64,000 bases of DNA, from positions 446,202,619-446,266,618 of the forward strand of contig OZ010786.1 of NCBI GenBank assembly GCA_963932465.1, in the 5' to 3' direction. The DNA is from Maratus speciosus. Its lineage: Eukaryota > Arthropoda > Arachnida > Araneae > Salticidae. A model generated the notes under the pieces. That model was not told the origin of the DNA, searched no databases, and saw only the letters and a list, made by a program, of their open reading frames with translations. Numbering within the stretch: the stretch's first letter is position 1; each line of letters opens with the position of its first letter. Below, piece by piece: positions 43,772 to 55,659 of the stretch. The translations under genes and the position numbers were made by a program.

Positions 43772-44180
43772 TGAGTAATGGGCTTAAATGACAATGTTCC
43801 CTATATCAAGAGAATATTGCAGCAATGCATTCCATATTTAAATTACAACTGTGCACGGAAAAGTTAATAATGTTTCCACCTGGATATGAGAAACCGGATG
43901 TACATGACTTGCAGAGTCAAATTGAAATAAACCAAATCCCAACTCACTTAACAAACCTTTTACTCATGCCATGAAATTCAAAGACTATTTGAGTCACGCC
44001 ATCAAACTATATACTCATACCTTAACATTCACAGCAGCTTATCTTTATGGCGTTGCATCTAATGAAAGAATCTTTAGTCAAATAAAAATTAAAAAAATAT
44101 ATATTGCAAGCTACAATGAGGGATGACAGACTTGACAGCCTAATGCTTTTAAAATATGGCAGTGAAGTAGGGAATTTTAT
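43772..44180 (+). pseudogene. hAT transposase C-terminal fragment, copy 2
   Basis: It is nearly identical to 36222-36632: I count roughly seven differences in about 400 bp, including one-base losses near 43857 and 44090. It contains the same SNERIFSQIK dimerisation motif and MRDDRLDSLMLLKYGSEVGN, then breaks off after GNFI at 44180 where unrelated repeat sequence follows. Both copies begin at the same point ('agtaatgggctt'). Confidence 0.8.
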
Positions 44181-44195
44181 TATTTGGGACACGGT

Positions 44196-44560
44196 GTACA
44201 TTTTGTCAAATTTTCTGAAACTGGTATTAAATTTGGTAAAAAAAAAATGCATGATATAAACAAAAAACATACAATTTTTTTTAAATTAAAAAAAAAACAA
44301 AATCGATATATCTCCATGAATATACGTTCTATTCTTCCACACGTGAATACATATATTGTACAATATTCATATATTCGTATTTCGTGCATTTTATTTTACA
44401 GGGTGATCCCAAACATTATTCTTTTTCTGTGATTTTTGTTGGCCCCTAATTGCCCTTCTGATTAAACCGCCTTTGATAAATATCAAGTAGAACATAGTCT
44501 TCATAATCTTGAAGTTGCAGAAACATCCAACAAATATATCTTTAAAAAATATCGTCCATT
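44196..44560 (+). repeat. Dispersed repeat shared (inverted) with 34130-34515
   Basis: It contains 'atgcatgatataaac', 'tcgatatatctccatgaata', 'ttcgtgcattttattttaca' and 'gggtgatcccaaacattatt'. It joins hAT copy 2 abruptly on its left. Confidence 0.7.
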
Positions 44561-44564
44561 TCAT

Positions 44565-44777
44565 GTCTATCGCACTAATCGAAATTTTGTCAGCACTAAT
44601 CGAGGGAACATCTGTCGAAAAAAAGTGTATCGCACTAACTGAAAATTGCACTAATCGATATTTGCCTTCACTAATCTGAAATTTTGCATCAAGTAATCGA
44701 GGGAACATCTATAAAAAGTCTACCGCACTAATTGTAAAAAGCACTAACCGAAACCGTACTAAGCGAGAAATACCTGT
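44565..44777. mobile_element. pogo/Tigger-like terminal segment with repeated CTAATCG motifs
   Basis: About nine variants of 'gcactaatcga' occur in 210 bp, and the segment ends '...taagcgagaaatacctgta', which inverted reads CAGGTATTTCTCGCTTAGTA. pogo/Tigger termini have this CAG.TA..TCTCG.TTA character and repeated inner motifs. Only one end is seen and no transposase is present. Confidence 0.45.
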
Positions 44778-44779
44778 AT

Positions 44780-46043
44780 TATTTTTTCTATTAATTCAAA
44801 AGTACAGAATTAACATAAAAGTCAATCAATTTGTTGAATGAGTTTCGCGGAATGAACTTTTAGTTTCCATTTCCTTTTTCTTTCCAACCTGCTGTGTGTT
44901 GTTTGAAAAGGATTATTTATTTAGGAGTTCGCGGCATTGTTTTATTGGAGATTGCTATCTTAAGATGGTTTCAAGGCATTTACTTTAAGTTCTCAAAGGA
45001 ATTTAGCTAAGAGATATTTCGGTTAATTTTCAGTTAGTTATCGAGTCATTACGACGATAAATTAATTAAAAAAGTCGATACTTTTAATTGATAAAAGTAA
45101 CAAAAGTTTAACTTTATAGATTAATCTTCAAATGTTTTTTGCTAGGACGCTGAGGAAATTGATTGAAAATTCATTAAATTTGTTCTTGAAGTAATGCTAA
45201 AAATGCTTTAAAACCTAAAAGTGTATGCAATGTTTTGTAATTCCTAATAAACATTTTTCTCCGATGATTTAAAATACTTTTAAACATTTGAAAATATTTT
45301 ATAAAGTTTGTCTGAGATAGTTGACCCTTAAGAAAGAACTAAGATTTCTTTTCCATAGTAATTATTTTCGTAGAGCAAATGTAAACTATCGACTCCAAAT
45401 TTTATGTAGAACTTCATGAAAAATATTACTGTAATACAGTACCAGTTTTTATCAGAAAACTTAATCAATGATATCGCAAGGTTAGACACCTATTTCATTG
45501 GGATAGATGCCCTATTCGTAAAAGAATATGAAGCATAGGCAATCAATATTTATAGTTTAAAAGCTAGATTTGCAATTGACTTAATATCCCATTTACATCA
45601 AATTTTTGATTTCTTTTATTTAAAAAAAAAAATTGCATTACGAAATCTTGAATAGAAACCTTTTAATTTTTAACCCCCCGCAAATATTGTAACTGTTATT
45701 ATACATTATGCGCGTCTCATGTAGCCATCGCAAACACTCAATAAATTGTATCTACTCTGTTTAGTTTCGTAATAATTTTTATGGCATTTTAAACAGATGT
45801 CTTCCGTTGGTGGTAAGCTCTACATTTCATCATTATTTTCTTCACATTTTCTCTCTCTTCTAGCTTTTCGGCAGATCGTGTTCCTTTTACTTTGTCTGTA
45901 TTTTGGATGGCTTACCTTGACATGGTCTGTTTTTTTTATTTTTCTTTTATTTGTGACGTACTCTTTTTCAAGCACTCATACTGACTTCTCCCTTCTCTTT
46001 TCCAATTTTCCCTGAACGAATATGGGCTCCTTTTGTATTTCTT
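44780..46043. other. AT-rich DNA, nothing recognised
   Basis: The 72-codon frame at 45797-46015 is rich in Leu/Phe/Ser from pyrimidine-rich DNA and has no identifiable domain. Confidence 0.5.
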
Positions 46044-46728
46044 CGGCACACAGTGGAGTATTTGACCCAAAAACCTGGCCAAAAATGCAAAAATTAAAAT
46101 TTCGCCAACAATTGTAAAAATCATATTTTTTAATAGCTAACTAATTGGTGCATCGATCTATGTCTATTTTAGGAGCCTGGGTTATATCCGGTGGCTCCTG
46201 TCCTCAGCTGAAGAGGAAGTTTCTTTCTGAGAAGACGTGGATTTTTGTTGTTTTTCGCATTGTTGTTATGTTTAAATATAATTTTTTTGTGGCTCAGTGA
46301 ACTGTTGAATTGAAACTAAACAGGGCATACTTGTTTAACAAAGGTCAGAGCTTAGTGTTAAACTATGTGTTAATTCAAATAGTTTCGTTTTTAATATAAT
46401 AAAAAAGCATTAAATGTGTAAAAGGGTTATTTTTAAAGCGTTTTTGGCTCTGATTTATACATATCGAAAGCTTTTTAAATATGTTGCCCAGCCATGTTTC
46501 AATTATAACCGTATTAGTTATAGTCTTGAGTGTCAATTTCTGCAAAAAAATCTTCCGCATATTGTTGCCATTTTTTTCATAATTTTTTTTCGGGATGACT
46601 ATTTAAAGGTTCTGTTTTGCGGCCACCAAATTGAAGAGATAAGAACTATATATTTGCTGTCGCATTGCAGGTTTTTAGCTCACAAGATATTACCGGAGAG
46701 CTTTTGCACCTACATATTCTGTCTTTAT

Positions 46729-46772
46729 GTCTGTACGTACGTACATATGTACGTACGTAGGTACGTACATAC
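46729..46772. repeat. (GTAC)n-type microsatellite
   Basis: Self-complementary 'gtacgtacgtacatatgtacgtacgtaggtacgtacat' lies inside the Transib-like element. Confidence 0.9.
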
Positions 46773-46895
46773 GCATGATATCTTTTGCTAGAAATATCCT
46801 ATCGCCTTCAAATTGTATATACTTATTTATTGAAAAATGGTTCCATAATTAGTTCTTGGGTTCATCTGTGTAACATAAGGAGAGAAAGGAGGGAA

Positions 46896-46990
46896 TTAAC
46901 CCTTTCGAGGGCGGTGTCCTTAAAAAGGGACACATAATTTAAATTCCAAAACTGAAAAGCGGCACCAAGAAAATTTAATTAAAAATTTCC
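46896..46990 (+). repeat. Solo TTAA-type terminus
   Basis: TTAACCCTTTCGAGGGCGG at 46896 is followed by the palindrome TGTCCTTAAAAAGGGACA and 'ggcaccaagaaaatt'. This resembles the site at 19768 and the TTAA element ends elsewhere, but no right end was found. Confidence 0.45.
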
Positions 46991-47739
46991 TTTTATAATG
47001 TACGTGAAAATTAGCAACTTCATATTTTCTAATAACGCCGTTTATTAACTAAAAAGAGCAAGCCATACAGTAGCGAGAACCTACAACTTCTTCTTCCAGC
47101 AAGGTCTGATGGTAGTCACCATAAAAGCCAAGAAGGGAGTGATGAATAAGATGAAAAGTTCTGAAGAGTCATTTTGAAACTGGTAATATATTAAATGCAT
47201 TCAAAAACTATCAATCTATATTATATAGACTCCAATTTACTGAACCTACTATTAAATATAACACTATTAAACATAAATTAAATGCAATGATTACATGTAA
47301 TTTAAATGTAATAAGCATTATTAAATGCAAATAATAAGTTTTATATATAGTAAAATTAAATATATTTAATTAAACATTAATAGTGTATAAGACAAACCTA
47401 TCAACAATTACTTTCCTCTTAAAAACTGTAAATAGCTAAGGTTACAAGTCTCTCAACTTCCAAACTCCCTTCGGTAATGTTAAGACAATGAACATGTGAT
47501 TTATTCGTATTTTTAAAATATCTACTTAGTAAATTAATATTTTAACTTCTTTTTTCTTTGTGCTCTTCTTAAATGATGACTCTTTCTTTTCTTAATTGCC
47601 AAAATTTCTATAAAATGTATATTTATTATTATGTGAAGTGTTAAAATCTTACTTACACTTCGTCAGCTTTTAAGATATAAAATATTAAACTAAGCTATGG
47701 ATTTGTATGTATACTTCATAGTATGCTAAAAGTTAGTTC

Positions 47740-48255
47740 AGTGAAACAGCACAGTTAAAAATGTCCATTCAGCCATTTCCGTGGATAAACGGAAATGTAC
47801 TTGAGAACTTTTGTGCAGCCCTGTATATGATCTATAGAATGTATCCACACTAAGTAATATTTAAAAAAATTGTTCTATTTTAAAACGCCTATCACAACTA
47901 CAAACGCACTTCCAGCAATTATTGGTCATAGACTTCAATAGTTAAATTTATTCTTCAGCCATAATCTTTTGTGTGTCCCTGTAAATGAACGATATATTCC
48001 ATGCACACCATATTCTACAATAAGTGCCTTAGTACACCTTAGTGATGTATATAAATTTCAGCACGTTTAAAAGTGTGATATCATTAAAATACAGAGCAAA
48101 CGATTTTTCCCGTAGACCATAATGTAAGGGAATTCTTTCGGGTGTCTCTGTAAATGAACCGTAAAGGCCATAGACTTCATTTACAATACCAAACATGCCA
48201 TAGTGATACCCAATAACATCTAAGAATTTCAAGCCAATGGGATTATATTTAAACG
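47740..48255 (+). repeat. Family-B diverged tandem monomers, locus 2
   Basis: 'cctgta(t/a)atga' landmarks lie at 47819, 47976 and 48146 (spacing about 157 and 170 bp), with 'cttccagcaattat' and 'cattaaaatacagagcaaacgattttt' as at locus 1. It lies entirely inside the Transib-like element. Confidence 0.75.
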
Positions 48256-48304
48256 AAAAATATTTTTGACCAGGATTTCGGGTCAAATACTCCACTGTGC
48301 GGCA

Positions 48305-49300
48305 TCCTAAAACAGAAATGTTGCATTATAGAAACTCGAACGTGTAACATAATAAAATGTATGCCAGTTAAACTGCTGGCATTGAGCTCACAGGCTCTGT
48401 GTACTAATCCTGCATTTCATCCCCCTTCAAAATATATTTGCTATTCCCAATTCTTCAAATAAATGGGTATACAAAAGTTGAAGCCAATCGGATAATTCTA
48501 ACAAAGGCAAAACTTGTTTAATCTAAACTAAAAAGGATTATCGCCCCCCGCCTTCCTTTTTATATTCTATGTAAAATCTCTAAAAATTTATTCGGAAAGC
48601 GTAATAAAATTCTCAAATTAAACGCGTCAGATTTTTACTTTTTACAACGAATGAGTTCGATATATTTTATATATATTACAGAAAGTTAAACCTATGTAAA
48701 AATTTTGTAAAATTTTAATTTAAGGGGTTCGGGAGGCGGGGGGAGAAAAACGGCCAACAATAAAAGAAATAATTTTTAAATAAATAAATAAGCATAACTA
48801 AGGATTATACATGTAATATGGTACATTCTTTCCGAGCTTTACCGTGAGAATTATGTACTTATGTAATTTTAGAACTCTGGCTTGTATTTACATTTCTATT
48901 TAGTTCTTCGGAATATATTCCAATATAAAAAGGGAGAACATTCGAAATGTGTGAAATAAAATGTTCTGAGCACAACTATAAATACAAAACGCGTAAATAT
49001 TTTTAACGTAACAATTTGAGGGAATTGTAAACTTTTAAACCAATTTTATGAAATAAAACAAATGATTATTTTAACCATTTCTTAAATAAAGAATTTATCA
49101 CTACTAACACTACCCCCTGACTTGTTAGGTAATGATCCACCGGAAGGGCCATGGTCAGCTAAAAGAAGATACAGATTTTTTATCACAATGCTGAGGATTA
49201 AAAGAAGTATAATTTTTTTTAAAGTCAATTCCTACTTAGGTCATCAAAGAAAAATTTAATATAGTCCCTTAAGCTAATATTAGTTTTTGTTGCATTAAAA
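48305..49300. other. AT-rich DNA; one TTAAGGGGTTCGGG site
   Basis: At 48721 ttaaggggttcgggaggcgggg matches the left end of the 8928 TTAA element, without a right partner. Nothing else was recognised. Confidence 0.45.
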
Positions 49301-49310
49301 TATCTCGATT

Positions 49311-49560
49311 TGTTGATTTTCTTTAAGCAAGTAGGTATACAAAGGAAGTCTATGGGAATTTGACAAAATATCAGAGATATCGCCAAGTTGGCGTCACTTT
49401 TGGCGACTCGTTTTGGTCGCCAAATTTGGCGATATACCGCCAAGTTGGCGAAGCTTGGCGGTATTTGACGACAGAACAGGGTCCCCCTATGGTAAACCCC
49501 CTTATAGATATGAAGATGCATTAAATGCTGTTCAATAACCAATGGCCGCCATTTTGTCTC
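49311..49560. repeat. Repeat rich in GGCG/CGCC palindromes (shared with 58030-58285)
   Basis: Ordered matches to 58030-58285 include 'ggaagtctatggcaatttg', 'gatatcgccaagttggcgtc', 'ttttggtcgccaaattt', 'gacagaacagggt', 'gatgcattaaatgctgttc' and 'aataaccaatg'. The TTGGCG/CGCCAA motif repeats about six times on alternating strands and can form short hairpins. The 105-codon minus-strand frame across it is not conserved. Confidence 0.75.
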
Positions 49561-50330
49561 CCCTATAAAACTAAAATTAATTAATTAAAATTTAATTAAT
49601 GAATTAATATTTGAAAAATCTGTATTAACATCAATTGTCCTCCAGTACAAGTTAAAAAAAAAATTATTTCAAGTTGATAGGATGAATAATAAGTATTTTA
49701 TTAACGATTGAAAATTTGAACAAGATATATAAATAAATAAATAAATAAATATAGGAAGAGTGTGAACTAATAGTAGGAATTGAAAAAAACATATTCTCAC
49801 TCATGAAAATTATTTGATCATTATAAATCGGGTGTCTTATCCTGAATCACAAGTGAGGCATATATCCCCGATGCAAGACGGGCATATATCTTTTTAATCC
49901 GAGATAGATAGATGCCATGCCAGTAGCTCTGGAAGTAGTAAAAAACATGGCTTCAACCTATAACTAACATTGGATACCTGTTTTAACAACATTCACTATA
50001 TATTTCAGGAAAAATCTCTAGTAAGTATATTATATTTCATATTCTGCTTGCTGTATCTTATAAGAACATTCAACAAAAGCCAAACTTATCTTTTTTTGAT
50101 AAATATAACTTTCATTTGAAGAAATAAATATCTGTAACTTCGTCTAATACTTTTTTTATATTTATTGAGAGAAGAACGTCACTAGCACCGCCACACGTCC
50201 AATAACTGAAATATAGTGACTAGGGCAACAAAACTGAAGGGGTACCTAACATGGATTTACTGTATAGCTTGAAAATATTTTTTTTTAATTGTAAAGTTTC
50301 ACCTTTTCACACTAAAATATTACACAAGGT
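49561..50330. other. AT-rich DNA, nothing recognised
   Basis: A short (AAAT)n-like run occurs at 49722-49752. No gene was seen. Confidence 0.5.
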
Positions 50331-50718
50331 GTCTGCAAATTAGTTGGGCAATTTCGTAAAATGAGAACTTCCAAAATATGAAATGAAATTAAATAGTTGA
50401 AAATCAGACAAGAAGTAATATTGCCCAAGTTTATTCATAGATGGCGTTAGGTGTCATAACTGACGCTATCGCTTAGCGAGCAGTAATCATTCTTGTTCGG
50501 CATTACGATAATGGAAATGTACAACGGCGCTGAAAAAGCGAAATGCTGTCTTTGGTTTCATGAAACTCATTCTGCTGTGCAAGTACGACCCTAACGCCAT
50601 CTATGAATAAACTTCGGCAATATTACTACTAGTCTGACTTTCAACTAGTTAATTTCATTTAATATTTCAGAAATTCGTAACTTACGAAATTGCCCAACTA
50701 ATTTGTATACACCCTGTA
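50331..50718 (+). mobile_element. 388-bp MITE derived from a Tc1/mariner-type element
   Basis: The terminal inverted repeats extend about 125 bp: shared blocks are CAAATTAGTTGGGCAATTTC, ATGAAATTAA.TAGTTGAAA and GTTTATTCATAGATGGCGTT. The right outer end is ..CACCCTGTA at a TA. Between the arms, 50512-50590 encodes MEMYNGAEKAKCCLWFHETH, like the first residues of rosa-type transposases with an N-terminal DUF4817-like helix-turn-helix. It is therefore an internal-deletion derivative that kept the gene's start. Confidence 0.8.
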
Positions 50719-50719
50719 T

Positions 50720-51425
50720 TATTTTCGTGTAATCCGCGTGTTTTTGTTTTCTCCCAAAGATTGCTGCGCGAAATATGAATGAATAATGAATGGAATATGA
50801 ATTGAATTAAAATATGACTTCTCGCCATTGCATTCGGAGAGAGGCGTCATGAATTTTGAGGGTCGAAAACTACATAAGATCGAAATAGGTAATTTAATAT
50901 TATCATTTGTATGTTTATTTTTATTTTTCGAATAGTTGATAACATTAAATTTAAATTTCATCTGTGGACCTCTCCATTTAATCACGTAATCTGTCTCAAC
51001 TGCACATGTAATTATTAGTTATTGTTCGAAATCGTTTAGTGGCCATTTCTTTTATTGAAAAGAAAAACACAACAGATGTTTTGGGAATACCGTACAAATA
51101 TAATAACTGTCAGATTTTAATATAATAAAATCTACTTGAAATTTATTTAAAAAAAATTGATTTTGATTGAAATTTTTTTTCCAAATGAGGTATCCGTTGC
51201 GAGCGCTACACAGAAAAAAATACGGCAAATTACGCACTGTTGAACGTAATTTATGAAGAGTTTTACAAATGTTAATAAGTTTAAAATGTAAGCATAGATG
51301 TTCACAAATCAAAATTGATTGTGAAGGAGATATTTTATTTTCTAACATAAAATTCTGAAGTGAATCTTTCGCATTGTGATATATTCCTGAATCCTAACTC
51401 CTGTTCTGCTTGTTTCAGATCATTA
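50720..51425. other. AT-rich DNA, nothing recognised
   Basis: Frames on the minus strand at 50719-50985 and 51052-51348 have no recognisable domain. Confidence 0.5.
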
Positions 51426-51427
51426 AT

Positions 51428-51945
51428 TTAACCCTTAAATGCCTGGTGTTGCTTTTTGGCAACATACCCAATTTAGGCTCATAAATACTATTAGAATAAT
51501 ATTGAAGCTATAAGGCCTAATGTTGCCAATAAAATACATTCTGAAAATATTATTAAATCGATTTTCAGCATTTAGATGGCAACACTTGTGCTGTTTAAGA
51601 ATAAAGATAAATTTATTTTTTCAAATGTTGCTACTTGTTCTTTTTGTTTTGTTTGGAAGCTTGCGAAATACCCAATTTTGACCTGCAGTGAGCAAGTAAA
51701 ATTTATTCCTTTTTATAGTTCCTAAAATTCTTGTGTGTTTAATATTATAGAATTTTATCAAGAGAAATTATTTTTTCAATTAAACACCAGTATTGCCGAT
51801 TAGTAACAAACTGTTTTTTAGCCGTAAACTATACTTAAAACAAAATATGATTTTTTAAAGTATTTTTCCCATGATTTATTTAAAAAATGAAAGCCGAAAA
51901 ACATTATTACAATGATTTTTGAAAAATCAGGCATTTAAGGGTTAA
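51428..51945 (+). mobile_element. 518-bp TTAA MITE, copy 1
   Basis: TTAA sits at both boundaries, with ends TTAACCCTTAAATGCCTGG and, in inverse, TTAACCCTTAAATGCCTGA. The whole length aligns, in inverse, with 63085-63601, including GTTGCTTTTTGGCAACA, TTTGGAAGC and TGCAGTGAGCAAGTAAA. No coding sequence. Confidence 0.9.
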
Positions 51946-52398
51946 TATTGTTTCTAAAATATAGTGATAGAATCATCTTAATGTCGGTAATAAATTTCCA
52001 CTTTAATAATCAAAATCTAGAGTATGTAGGCATTAGTTTTGAGTCAAAACATACACCTACAACAATATTTTCAACTTGTGGGTGTAAAGACAAAACAAGT
52101 GCCTCGTATGTTTTTGTAACTTCAGCAAAAATAAACGTTTTGAGACATTCTTCTTACAAGTTTAAACAAGTGTTTAAAGATTGTTTATTCCACATTTTTC
52201 ACTAAGCATTTTTGTTATGAAAATATTTCCGGTACATTATATATATACACAAACATATATATGACAACACAAGTTTTCCTTCTGAATTATTTTTTGTATA
52301 TTCGCAGCCGTCTGAATACTAAGCCTACGCATTGATACAAAAATGGAGGATGTCGTTGGAAGACTTTTTTTCAGCGTTTATACGATCCATTAACATCT
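51946..52398. other. AT-rich DNA, nothing recognised
   Basis: The 85-codon plus-strand frame at 51948-52205 starts inside the MITE's outer TTAA region and has no recognisable domain. I leave it as unassigned. Confidence 0.45.
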
Positions 52399-52855
52399 TA
52401 CCGATTGTCCCAAAAATGACTGATGGATTTTAAAATTCAGTAACTTCTAAACGGTGACAGATATTAAAAAAATTCTGACAGGTGTGTTATGTAAGTTGTC
52501 AGGAGTTTTTATGCTACGATTCTCAGTTTTAATTACAAATGGCATCAATAGATGGCGCTGCAAGAAATAACAGCTAAATCCAGGCTCGATTTTTCGGCCT
52601 CTCTTTTCTTCCATGCGAAAAAAAGGAGATAAAAATGTATTGAATGGATCCTGATGTACCCAAAAGCCGATCTGGACTGTTCGCCTATTGCCCTCAGCGC
52701 CATCTATTCTTTGAAATTCGAACTAAAATGAAGAATCACAGTGCAAAAATTCATGACATTATACATAACCCTCCTGCAAGAATTTTTTTAATACCTGTCA
52801 CCGTTTGAAAATTATTAAATTTTAAAATCCATCAGTCATTTTTGCGACACCGGTA
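52399..52855. mobile_element. 457-bp foldback MITE with ~165-bp arms
   Basis: The arms pair through AAAAATGACTGATGGATTTT, AAACGGTGACAG, ATTAAAAAAATTCT, GTTATGTA and ATAGATGGCGCTG. The outer ends TACCGATTGTCCC / TACCGGTGTCGC abut TA on both sides, so a TA duplication is likely. About 125 bp of unpaired centre has no coding sequence. Confidence 0.8.
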
Positions 52856-55475
52856 CGCTGTATGACGTACGCAGGGTACAGCAATTAATTTTGAACCCAT
52901 TAATTTTTAAATTGTTCTCTTTATAAAATGGTGCATAAAATATGCAATAATGGTACATTTATAGTAGCTTTATATAGTCGCATAAAATAATTCAAACATT
53001 TTAGAATGTGGGGCTGGAGTTTTAAATGTAATACACAAGTTTCAGAAATCTAAAAATATAGTTTGATAAAATAAATATATTCAAGGCAATTCAACGATAA
53101 AATAAATATATTCATTTTGGTAAAATATTTCAGGAATAAAATTATAATAAGTACACGAAAAAAGAGTTTATGTATCACAACTTATATCTATTAAATTGCC
53201 AATTGAATTATATATCGAATCGATATAAGCAACCACTTCAGAAAATAATATTTATTTTAAGAATATACATTATTCAGGATTTAATAATGTATTTGATTAT
53301 TTTCTTATTATTTCGTTGCATGATATTCTTTTTTTATAATAAATGAAACTTCAATTTCATAACATATTTTTATAGTAAGAATATATGAAAAAACAAAATG
53401 TGCAGGAATCATGCGCTAAGGAAATACATTGAAGTCCTCATCAAAAGTTCATGTTGCACTAATAATATGCATTAAAGGAAAGCTTTGGTAAAGCCTTTTC
53501 TTCTTTAAACTATATCCTAAAACTTTTGTAACATATGCTTGTTACCTTATTATCATTTGTTTTTATTTTAAAATAGTAGTCATATAACAAAGGGATAAGG
53601 GACATGGTTGTTGAAAAAAGCAAAATCAACCAAATACTGAAAAGGCAGGAAAATATTTTCTAGATGTATAAAACTCTATCTCTTTTTGTGTTCACATAAT
53701 TAAATGAGCTTTAACTTTATTCGATTGTTTACGAAATATTATTGTTTTACAAGATTTCAAAAACAAGAAAGAAAATTCCTGTGTTGTGCATAGATTATGA
53801 AACTTTATTCAACATTGCAAGAATATTGGTACAAAATTTACATCTTTCAGTTTGGCGAAAGGGCATTTCTAGAGAAAACGCGGGTTATTGTTTGAAAATT
53901 AAGATGCGCCGATCGCAATTTGAATAACAAATGCTAACAAACTTTGGAATACATGATTAAGACCATGTATAATCGCAGATGTTGAAAGCTCAGACGTTAC
54001 ACTTGCAACCAATCAAATAGTAAAAACGCTACATAGAATGCAAGATGTCTTGAAATCTATATTGTCGTAAACAACGGATTGGCAAAATACTAAATTACTT
54101 AATGTAGAACAGCTCTATTTATATCTTTGCTTAAATGATAAAATATTGTGACTTCAACGGATATATTGTTGGAAACTTTCGATAATTTCACTTTTATGAA
54201 GCGTTTTGGCTTCATTTCTGGAATTTTTCAAATAAATACAGAATATACATACAATAGATGGATTTTTCAAATATATACAATGTGACACAAAAATAACGAC
54301 TTCCAGCGCTGGGAGTCATCATTTCTGTGTCAAGCGTCAAAATTAATCTGACAATGAGAAAAAAAAACGCATGTTTGAAAGCAAACATACATACGGCCAA
54401 GTGACGCCATCAATGATCTAAATTTAGAACTAATTATTTTCATTCGCTGGCAGAAAACTTTTCATCCTGAGAAGCATTTTAGTCTAAGTCGCACTCCTGT
54501 ACGACAATTACTTGATTTTATATTGAATTTTAGAATGTGTCCTAGAATCTTCGTACACTCTGTAATTTGTGCCAAGCTGCGCTATAGTGGAGATTATAGA
54601 GTGGTATACACCATATACTTTATGTATTTTTAAAGAACCACCCTATACCCTGTGTTTTCCATGTAAAGCTATAGCTCATACTATCTGGTTATATACAACT
54701 ACAGCACTGTTGCCAAGTTCAATCACCAAAATTGTTAAGTCGTCTAGCAAGTTAGAATATTCGTCATTGACATCAACATATATATTGGACTGTACGTTAC
54801 ACTCATTATTCTAGAAAAGAAAACTGTATAAATATTTTTACAGCAAGGATAGCGCGTATGTGGGGAAGCCATATTTTACATTTTCAGACACTAAGAAATT
54901 ATAGTTAAATTACCAAAATTAAATCCATAGGTAGTACTATATTTGAATTATTTAGGGCAGCCCTTTATGGAACTATATCTAAAACACTTATCTCACAACG
55001 TACTAAAATTATACTAGATGGGAAACACATAATATCATTGAAAATAATCAAAGAAATAATCGTACCTAAATTATAATTTATCCGAATGCTTCCATGTTGC
55101 CTTACAAAATGTCTATACACATCATTTGAGGAGGGAACATAGTAAAACATATTTTAATAAGATAAATAACAAGACGGAAAGTGTACGTAAACGTGGAAAA
55201 TGAGGTGCGTTCGTTCTATAATTAGTCTTATAAATATTCAGATCTTGGTGCAATAGCTGTTATAATTTTATGCAAAAATGCATGAATACAAAATTTATTA
55301 TGATTACATATATTAAATACAGTAATACGGGAATAATAGGACTCGATTTTAAATAGGACGTAATCACCGTGGCAACCTAGAATCATCACCTATCATCGGA
55401 TATCATTGAATTAATTTCGTATATTGCAGTTAATAGAATGAAGAAAACTTTTATCAGTATAATTTTAAGTTTTGA
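52856..55475. other. AT-rich DNA, no gene recognised
   Basis: A 20-bp phrase gataaaataaatatattcaa is repeated at about 53064 and 53095. The minus-strand and plus-strand frames at 53742, 54212, 54569 and 54965 have no recognisable domain and no shared neighbours. Confidence 0.5.
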
Positions 55476-55479
55476 TTCA

Positions 55480-55655
55480 ATTTTCATGAAATTTGAAATG
55501 ACAAAATTCTGCAATAGTTATATCTATTAAATTTCAAAATATTCGATTGGGTAGTTCTTCCGCTGTTATATGCTGACAGACGGAGAGACGGAACGGACCA
55601 GACGAAGACTATAGGTGCTACATATTTATATAATTATGAACGTACCTAAAAACTG
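55480..55655 (+). repeat. 3'-end-like repeat (shared with 61675-61862)
   Basis: Common blocks are 'ttttcat.aaatttgaaatgac', 'cgattgggtagttcttccgctgttatatg', a 'gacagacggagagac' run and 'actataggtgctacatatttatataattatgaacgtacctaaaa'. It looks like the 3' part of an interspersed element, class unknown. Confidence 0.75.
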
Positions 55656-55659
55656 TTGA

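Larger units (their letters stand above)
46049..48299. mobile_element. 2251-bp Transib-like nonautonomous element
   Basis: Both ends start CACAGTGGAGTATTTGACCC read inward, and the inverted match continues to about 38 bp (AAA.CCTGG.CAAAAAT). The 5-bp sequence CGGCA flanks the element exactly at 46044-46048 and 48300-48304. CACAGTG-type heptamer ends with a GC-rich 5-bp duplication are the hallmark of Transib transposons, relatives of the RAG1 recombinase. No transposase remains. It contains a (GTAC)n run, a TTAACCC site and family-B monomers at 47740-48255. Confidence 0.75.

Noticed and set aside
44391..44708. A 105-codon minus-strand gene
   Set aside because: It lies across two repeat segments and the pogo-like CTAATCG motifs, with no domain.
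45797..46015. A small hydrophobic membrane protein
   Set aside because: Phe/Leu/Ser richness comes from a pyrimidine-rich stretch; there is no conserved neighbour or recognisable family.
48029..48295. A conserved small protein family (similar frames at 41355-41567 and 61565-61819)
   Set aside because: The similarity follows from shared family-B repeat DNA; the frames have no common start or end and decay like the surrounding non-coding sequence.
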